From Gammaproteobacteria bacterium (GTDB lineage: Bacteria > Pseudomonadota > Gammaproteobacteria > GCA-001735895), in assembly GCA_027293245.1 (NCBI GenBank), contig JAPUFZ010000074.1, positions 1 through 10,391 on the forward strand: a stretch of 10,391 bases of DNA, read 5' to 3'. Every line of letters begins with the position of its first letter. The first letter of the stretch is position 1. Of this stretch, positions 6,059-10,391 are shown piece after piece. A model generated the notes under the pieces. That model had not been told where the DNA came from and searched no databases. It saw only the letters and a list, made by a program, of their open reading frames with translations. A program made the translations under genes and the position numbers.

Positions 6059-7219
6059 CTACTTGTACGGATCGGCAGCATCACGCAATCCATCGCCAAA
6101 GAAATTGAAAGCGAGGATAATCAAAATGACTGGTACCACTGGAAACATCAGCCAGGGATAGAGTGCTACCACATTAATATTTTGCGCTTCGTTGAGCAGC
6201 ACGCCCCAGCTGGTCACCGGTGGTCGCAAACCAAGTCCAAGAAAACTTAACGCGGTCTCGCCGAGTATCATAGCGGGAATCGATAAGGTTGCGGAGGCGA
6301 TCAGATGACTCATAAATCCGGGTAGCAGGTGGCGACCGATAATCCGGCTCGGCCTGGCTCCCATTAGTTCGGCTGCGGTACAGAAATCTTCCTCACGCAA
6401 AGACAACAACTTCGAACGAACGGCGCGCGCAAGCCCGGTCCAGTCGAGCATCGCCAGAATTACGGTAATGCCAAAGAAGATTAATATCGGACTCCAGTTC
6501 ACCGGTAAAACTGCTGATAATGCCATCCACAGGGGTAATTCCGGGAACGACCGAATAACTTCGATAGCACGTTGCACAGTGGCATCGACCCAACCACCGT
6601 AATATCCCGCGAGGCCACCTAGTATTATGCCAAATGTAAAACTGATTGCGATGCCGATAATACCGATAGTCAACGAAATTCGCGCACCATAGGTTATCCT
6701 CGATAACACATCACGCCCGAGCCGATCGGTACCGAGCAGAAAGAAGGTGCCATTATCCGGCGGACAGACCAGATGAAAATTTCCCTCGAACAGACCCCAG
6801 AACTGGTAGCTGTCTCCACTGCAGAAAAAACGTAATGGCTGAACATCGTCTTTTCGCTCCGGATAATTGCGTTTGAGAAGGTCCATATCCAGTTCATAGT
6901 CGCGTCCGTATACGAAGGGACCGATGAATTTACCATTATGGAATAGATGCACGGACTGTGGTGGCGAGTAGATATAGTCGATGTTGCGTGTATGTAAATT
7001 ATAGGGTGCAATAATTTCACTGAACAACACCGAGCCATAGTTAAGCGCGAGAATGATGCCGCAAATGACCGCCAGTCGGTGGCGCTTCAATTTCCACCAC
7101 ATCAACTTCCACTGCGAGGCGAGGTAATATTTCTCCTGCTCGGGCGTCAGTTGCTCGATCGACAATGGATCAAACGGTTCGCTCGAAACATAGTGCTCTA
7201 TCCGCCCCTGCCGATTCAT
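6059..7219 (-). CDS. OppC/DppC-like ABC importer permease with enlarged periplasmic loop
   Basis: An inner-membrane permease subunit, 386 residues, that should pair with the OppB-like protein encoded just upstream to form the channel of a peptide-type importer. The N-terminal cytoplasmic part is followed by TM1 near 48-66. A periplasmic stretch of about 110 residues precedes the hallmark LGTDRLGRDVLSR (162-174) and TM2 near 180-200. OppC proteins usually have a shorter segment here; this one carries Cys133 and Cys152, which could form a disulfide. The EAA-type coupling loop is DFCTAAELMGARPSRI (278-293), and the C-terminal hallmark LGLRPPVTSWG is at 329-339. The ATG at 7219-7217 overlaps the OppB-like stop (ATGA), with AGGGGG about 10 bases upstream. 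The protein ends in TAG. The family is clear; the transported solute (peptide, opine, sugar or other) is not. Confidence 0.94.
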   Translation of the reverse strand: MNRQGRIEHYVSSEPFDPLSIEQLTPEQEKYYLASQWKLMWWKLKRHRLAVICGIILALNYGSVLFSEIIAPYNLHTRNIDYIYSPPQSVHLFHNGKFIGPFVYGRDYELDMDLLKRNYPERKDDVQPLRFFCSGDSYQFWGLFEGNFHLVCPPDNGTFFLLGTDRLGRDVLSRITYGARISLTIGIIGIAISFTFGIILGGLAGYYGGWVDATVQRAIEVIRSFPELPLWMALSAVLPVNWSPILIFFGITVILAMLDWTGLARAVRSKLLSLREEDFCTAAELMGARPSRIIGRHLLPGFMSHLIASATLSIPAMILGETALSFLGLGLRPPVTSWGVLLNEAQNINVVALYPWLMFPVVPVILIILAFNFFGDGLRDAADPYK

Positions 7220-8214
7220 TTGGTAAGGTCCCCCTGCAGACGAATACGTGGGTCGAGCAAGGCCAGTGAAATGTCCGATACGAGCACACCAAATACGGTC
7301 AACACGGCCAGAAACATCAGAAATGAACCCGCCAGATACATGTCCTGACTTTGCAGTGCCGCCAACAGTATTGGCCCGGTGGTCGGCAAAGACATCACCA
7401 CGGCGACAATTTCTGCACCGGAAATAACGGTCGGCAAAAGATTACCAATATCGGCAACGAAAAAATTCAGCGCGATGCGCAACGGGTACTTCCTCAACAG
7501 TTTGCCTGGCGGTAAGCCTTTGGCGCGCCCGGTTACCACGTATTGTTTCTGTAGCTCATCGAGTAGATTGGCGCGCAAACGACGAATCATTCCGGCGGTA
7601 CCCGAGGTGCCAATCACCACCACCGGAATCCACAGGTGCTCGAGCACCGAGATTAGTTTGTCAAGGCTCCAGGGCGCATCGATATACTCGGGAGCCATCA
7701 ACCCGCCGATAGAGGTGCCAAAATGAACATTGGCCAGATACAGCATCACCAGCGCGAGCAGGAAATTGGGTGTTGCAAGGCCCAGGAAACCAAGAAATGA
7801 CAAACCGTAATCACCCCAACTGTACTGATGGGTAGCCGAGTATATGCCAATAGGAAATGCGATCATCCAGGTGAATATAATCGTCAGCACAGAAATCATT
7901 ACGGTCAGGAACAGCTTGTCGCCGACCACGTCGGCTACCGGCAGATCGTATTCAAATGAATAGCCAAAATCCCCCTGCAGCATGCCGATGAGCCAGAAAA
8001 AATATTGCTCATGAAACGGTCGATCGAGTCCGTATTCCTCACGCAGAAAGGCAATTTTCTGCTCGTCTACCGATTCGCCCTGACTTTGTAATTCGGCAAT
8101 ATGACTCTCGAGATAATCGCCCGGCGGTAACTGAATAATCACGAAGACCAGTAAACTGATGACCAGCAATGTGGGAATCATGGTCAACACTCGACGCAGA
8201 ATATATTCCAGCAT
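7216..8214 (-). CDS. OppB/DppB-like ABC importer permease
   Basis: A 332-residue inner-membrane permease of the binding-protein-dependent family that includes OppB, DppB and YejB. It opens with the classic MLEYILRRVLTMIPTLLVIS, whose TM1 spans about 10-28. QLPPGDY (28-34) and EEYGLDRPFHEQY (59-71) are typical OppB periplasmic blocks. The membrane core runs from about 105 onward. The coupling loop is YVVTGRAKGLPPGKLL (225-240). The C-terminal block ISGAEIVAVVMSLPTTG (264-280) and LLDPRIRL (319-326) are family hallmarks. The start ATG lies 5 bases after the binding-protein stop, with GAGGAGAG inside the end of that gene serving as Shine-Dalgarno. It overlaps the next permease gene by ATGA, consistent with equal synthesis of the two channel subunits. 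The substrate is not evident. Confidence 0.95.
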   Translation of the reverse strand: MLEYILRRVLTMIPTLLVISLLVFVIIQLPPGDYLESHIAELQSQGESVDEQKIAFLREEYGLDRPFHEQYFFWLIGMLQGDFGYSFEYDLPVADVVGDKLFLTVMISVLTIIFTWMIAFPIGIYSATHQYSWGDYGLSFLGFLGLATPNFLLALVMLYLANVHFGTSIGGLMAPEYIDAPWSLDKLISVLEHLWIPVVVIGTSGTAGMIRRLRANLLDELQKQYVVTGRAKGLPPGKLLRKYPLRIALNFFVADIGNLLPTVISGAEIVAVVMSLPTTGPILLAALQSQDMYLAGSFLMFLAVLTVFGVLVSDISLALLDPRIRLQGDLTK

Positions 8215-8219
8215 CGGTA

Positions 8220-10127
8220 TTACCGTCTCTCCTCGCCAAACCAGAAAGTATCGGGTTTGTAGACACCAAAGTAAGCCGTCGGTCGAATATCGTAGAATCC
8301 TTTTTCTGGAACATTGTGCAGGTAATTGTTGACCACCACCGGGTGTCTTACTCCGCTGATGATGCCAATAGTAAACATTTGTTCGCTGTGAATTTGGAGC
8401 ATCCGGTGCCAGATTTTTTCCCGTTCAGCTTTACTCGTCGCGTGCCGCCACTGGTTATTGAGTTTGCTTAGTTCATTCACTTCCCTGTTTTCGGGCTTTT
8501 CTCCACTTTTTCCGCGCGATTCGTAGTACAGGCCCCACTTTGGCCATTGATACTGGTACTGGTTAGTGGGCGCCAGATCAGCCGGACTGGAATCAGCCGT
8601 CGGTAATGCGTTCGGCAATCCGGACCAGATCGACATGACCGCCTCCCCGGAAAAAATACGATTTCGAAACACCTCCCGGGTTGACGGCACACTGTAAAGC
8701 TTGATGCCAGCCTGCAGCCAGCTATCGTGGACCAACTCCAGCACGTCGGTTTGCTCGGTACTTTCACCGGCGGTCTGAATCAAAATCTCCAGTGGCCGGC
8801 CATCCGCCATCAGGCGCACTCCTCGACTGTCTCTCTCGGTGAGGCCGAGTTCATCGAGTAACGCATTGGCTTGCACGAGGTCGAATTCTGTCGATGCTTT
8901 CTGGTATCTGGGCCTGAACAGCGGAGATTCCGGCAATACCGTGTTGTTGCTTTCCAGCACCAGGCCAAAATAGACCACCTGATTGATTTCATGACGATGA
9001 ATCGCAACCGATAGCGCGCGTCTGAATCGCTGCTCACGCATTAACTTACGCAGGGTTTCATCATTGGTATTCATGTTCGGGAACAGCGCAATATGGGCAC
9101 CCCTGGAGGTTTTCCAGAGCCGCACGTTAAAATTGTTACGCAGGGCCGCCTGCCGCAAAAAAGTATAGTTATCCATTCTCAGGTAACGCGCCTGTAAATC
9201 CGACTCATCTGCACCTGTTTTCGCCGGCACCAGCTTGCCGGAGGCAATGTTGACCGCGATGCTATCGATATAGGGTAACTGTCGACCGTTGCCGTCGATG
9301 CGATGGTAAAAAGGATTACGTTTGAATATAAACCGCTCAGACGGCGGGTAAGTGGTATTGACCCAGGGTTGCAGTGTCGGTAAATCTGGATTGGTGGCCT
9401 TGTAAGGGCGGTCTTTATTGACATGTATCCTCATCCAGTTACGGGCATTGTATTGCTTCATCAGTTCGGCGATACGAGCTTCACTCTGATAGCTTTTGTG
9501 AAACTGGCGCAGATAGTGTGCAGGCTTGTAAATATACAGTGGGCGCGCTCCCGCGAGAGCCGGCAGGAAATAGGGATTGGGTTGCGACCAGCTATAACGT
9601 ACCGTGTACAAATCAGGAAATTCAACTATCGGCACTTCACCATCGATTACCAGTTCATGCGGCAAAACGCCCCTGGATAATTCCGCATTGTTGGCCACAT
9701 CTTCCCAGTAATAGCGAAAATCCTCACTCGTGAACGGGTGGCCATCGGACCACCGGTGGCCCTTGCGCAGATGCAGGGTAAATATTCGATTCTCGACCAC
9801 CTCCAGGCTTTCCAGTATATCTGGCTGCAGTTCCAGATCGGGCGTGTATCCAACCAGTCGGGCATAGCCATAAATGACAAGCTGCCGAATATCCTTCTGC
9901 TTGCCCATCAACAGGCGAAGTTGTCCGCCGTGCCTGCCCGCTTCAAACTCACCATCGAAAGTTACAACCTGTGGCTGCGTCGGAATACGCGCAGCAACCG
10001 GTGCCAAATCGCCTTTTTGAACGCTTTCCCGCAGCATGGGTGTTTCGATCAGGGAGTAGCCATAGGCTGCTTGAAACGCCGGGCCAAGCAGCAAGGCGAC
10101 GGCAATAAATCCCCTAAAGCGATTCAT
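8220..10127 (-). CDS. Secreted ABC substrate-binding protein, solute-binding family 5
   Basis: A 635-residue periplasmic binding protein that captures the solute for the OppBC-like channel encoded downstream. A signal peptide is clear: MNRFR, a hydrophobic core at 7-18, and a likely signal peptidase I site after AYG at 21-23. There is no lipobox cysteine. The family-5 core begins near 68; [15 protein letters not shown] is at 86-100. The hallmark [20 protein letters not shown] (118-137) matches the kWsDG-p-ta-D consensus. [17 protein letters not shown] (367-383) is the second-lobe hallmark. At 635 residues it is longer than typical OppA or DppA (around 530-550) and closer to YejA-sized members. 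The ATG overlaps the ATPase stop by ATGA, with GAGG seven to eight bases before it. Peptide binding is the family default; opines, sugars or antibiotics are equally possible. Confidence 0.94.
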   Translation of the reverse strand: MNRFRGFIAVALLLGPAFQAAYGYSLIETPMLRESVQKGDLAPVAARIPTQPQVVTFDGEFEAGRHGGQLRLLMGKQKDIRQLVIYGYARLVGYTPDLELQPDILESLEVVENRIFTLHLRKGHRWSDGHPFTSEDFRYYWEDVANNAELSRGVLPHELVIDGEVPIVEFPDLYTVRYSWSQPNPYFLPALAGARPLYIYKPAHYLRQFHKSYQSEARIAELMKQYNARNWMRIHVNKDRPYKATNPDLPTLQPWVNTTYPPSERFIFKRNPFYHRIDGNGRQLPYIDSIAVNIASGKLVPAKTGADESDLQARYLRMDNYTFLRQAALRNNFNVRLWKTSRGAHIALFPNMNTNDETLRKLMREQRFRRALSVAIHRHEINQVVYFGLVLESNNTVLPESPLFRPRYQKASTEFDLVQANALLDELGLTERDSRGVRLMADGRPLEILIQTAGESTEQTDVLELVHDSWLQAGIKLYSVPSTREVFRNRIFSGEAVMSIWSGLPNALPTADSSPADLAPTNQYQYQWPKWGLYYESRGKSGEKPENREVNELSKLNNQWRHATSKAEREKIWHRMLQIHSEQMFTIGIISGVRHPVVVNNYLHNVPEKGFYDIRPTAYFGVYKPDTFWFGEERR

Positions 10128-10391
10128 GCAGCTACCTCGGAAGCATCGCAGTTGGCAGCAACACGCACAAAATGCCCGTCACCCAGGGGTAGTAATACCA
10201 TCTCAGTCTGTTCATCAACCGTAAAGGGTGCTTGCCATAGCGAGGGTTCCGATTCGGCGCCTTCGGTAATCGCGGAAAAATCGAGCGGCTGGCTCAATTC
10301 GGGATGCGGCACAGCCGACAGGAGTGCGCGGGTGTATGGATGTACCGGATTTGCAAACAATTGTTCGCGCGGAGCAATTTCTACCAACTGG
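10124..10391 (-). CDS. Peptide-type ABC importer ATPase, C-terminal end (cut by window edge)
   Basis: Only the last 88 codons are inside the window. The segment [20 protein letters not shown] followed by [12 protein letters not shown] is the hallmark end of OppD/OppF/DppF-type ATPases, just after the H-loop region, where the oligopeptide-specific C-terminal extension begins. The tail then differs from the usual one: no GCxFHPRCP-type cysteine motif is visible, and the protein ends with a segment around [18 protein letters not shown] single fused OppD-OppF ATPase is possible, since no second ATPase gene lies before the binding protein, but the rest is outside the window. The gene runs in from the right edge, so its start is not visible. 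Its TGA stop overlaps the binding-protein ATG (ATGA), placing it first among the visible operon genes. It would energise transport through the two permeases. Confidence 0.9.
   Translation of the reverse strand, partial: QLVEIAPREQLFANPVHPYTRALLSAVPHPELSQPLDFSAITEGAESEPSLWQAPFTVDEQTEMVLLPLGDGHFVRVAANCDASEVAA

Overview
The window looks like the chromosome of a Gram-negative bacterium, most likely a gammaproteobacterium of moderate GC content. This placement rests on gene style (secreted peptide-importer binding protein, cell-surface sugar genes, tightly packed ATGA-coupled operons) and not on any marker gene, so it is tentative. The DNA is densely coding. There is no gene-free stretch over 300 bases; the two real gaps are about 140 bases each (402-541 and 2368-2504). 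I saw no tRNA, rRNA, CRISPR array or insertion sequence.

Left block (1-2367, minus strand), a sugar/polysaccharide cluster. A GT4-type glycosyltransferase overlaps by ATGA with a histidine-phosphatase gene. That gene carries an in-frame TAG at its middle, with intact coding on both sides. After a 140-base gap holding nested inverted repeats comes the N-terminal third of a UDP-glucose 6-dehydrogenase (ugd), cut by the window edge. Together they suggest synthesis of a uronate-containing surface or extracellular glycan.

Centre (2505-5138, plus strand), a divergently transcribed 877-residue ABC exporter-like protein. It has an ordinary six-helix membrane domain, but its nucleotide-binding domain is unusual: about 275 extra residues sit between the Q-loop and the signature. 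These extra residues appear to contain degenerate copies of the helical subdomain, giving three copies in total. Walker A, signature, Walker B and H-loop all depart from consensus. It is the most unusual object in the window and may export or regulate something tied to the neighbouring glycan genes.

Right block (10391-5169, minus strand), a family-5 peptide/opine-type ABC importer operon. In transcription order it holds the C-terminus of an ATPase, a 635-residue secreted substrate-binding protein, an OppB-like permease, an OppC-like permease with a large periplasmic insertion, and then, 8 bases on, a class I SAM-dependent methyltransferase with an N-terminal CxxC...CxxC module. ATPase/binding protein and permease/permease overlap by ATGA; the other junctions are 5 and 8 bases, so this is almost certainly one transcript. 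The methyltransferase converges with the ABC exporter gene across a 30-base gap.
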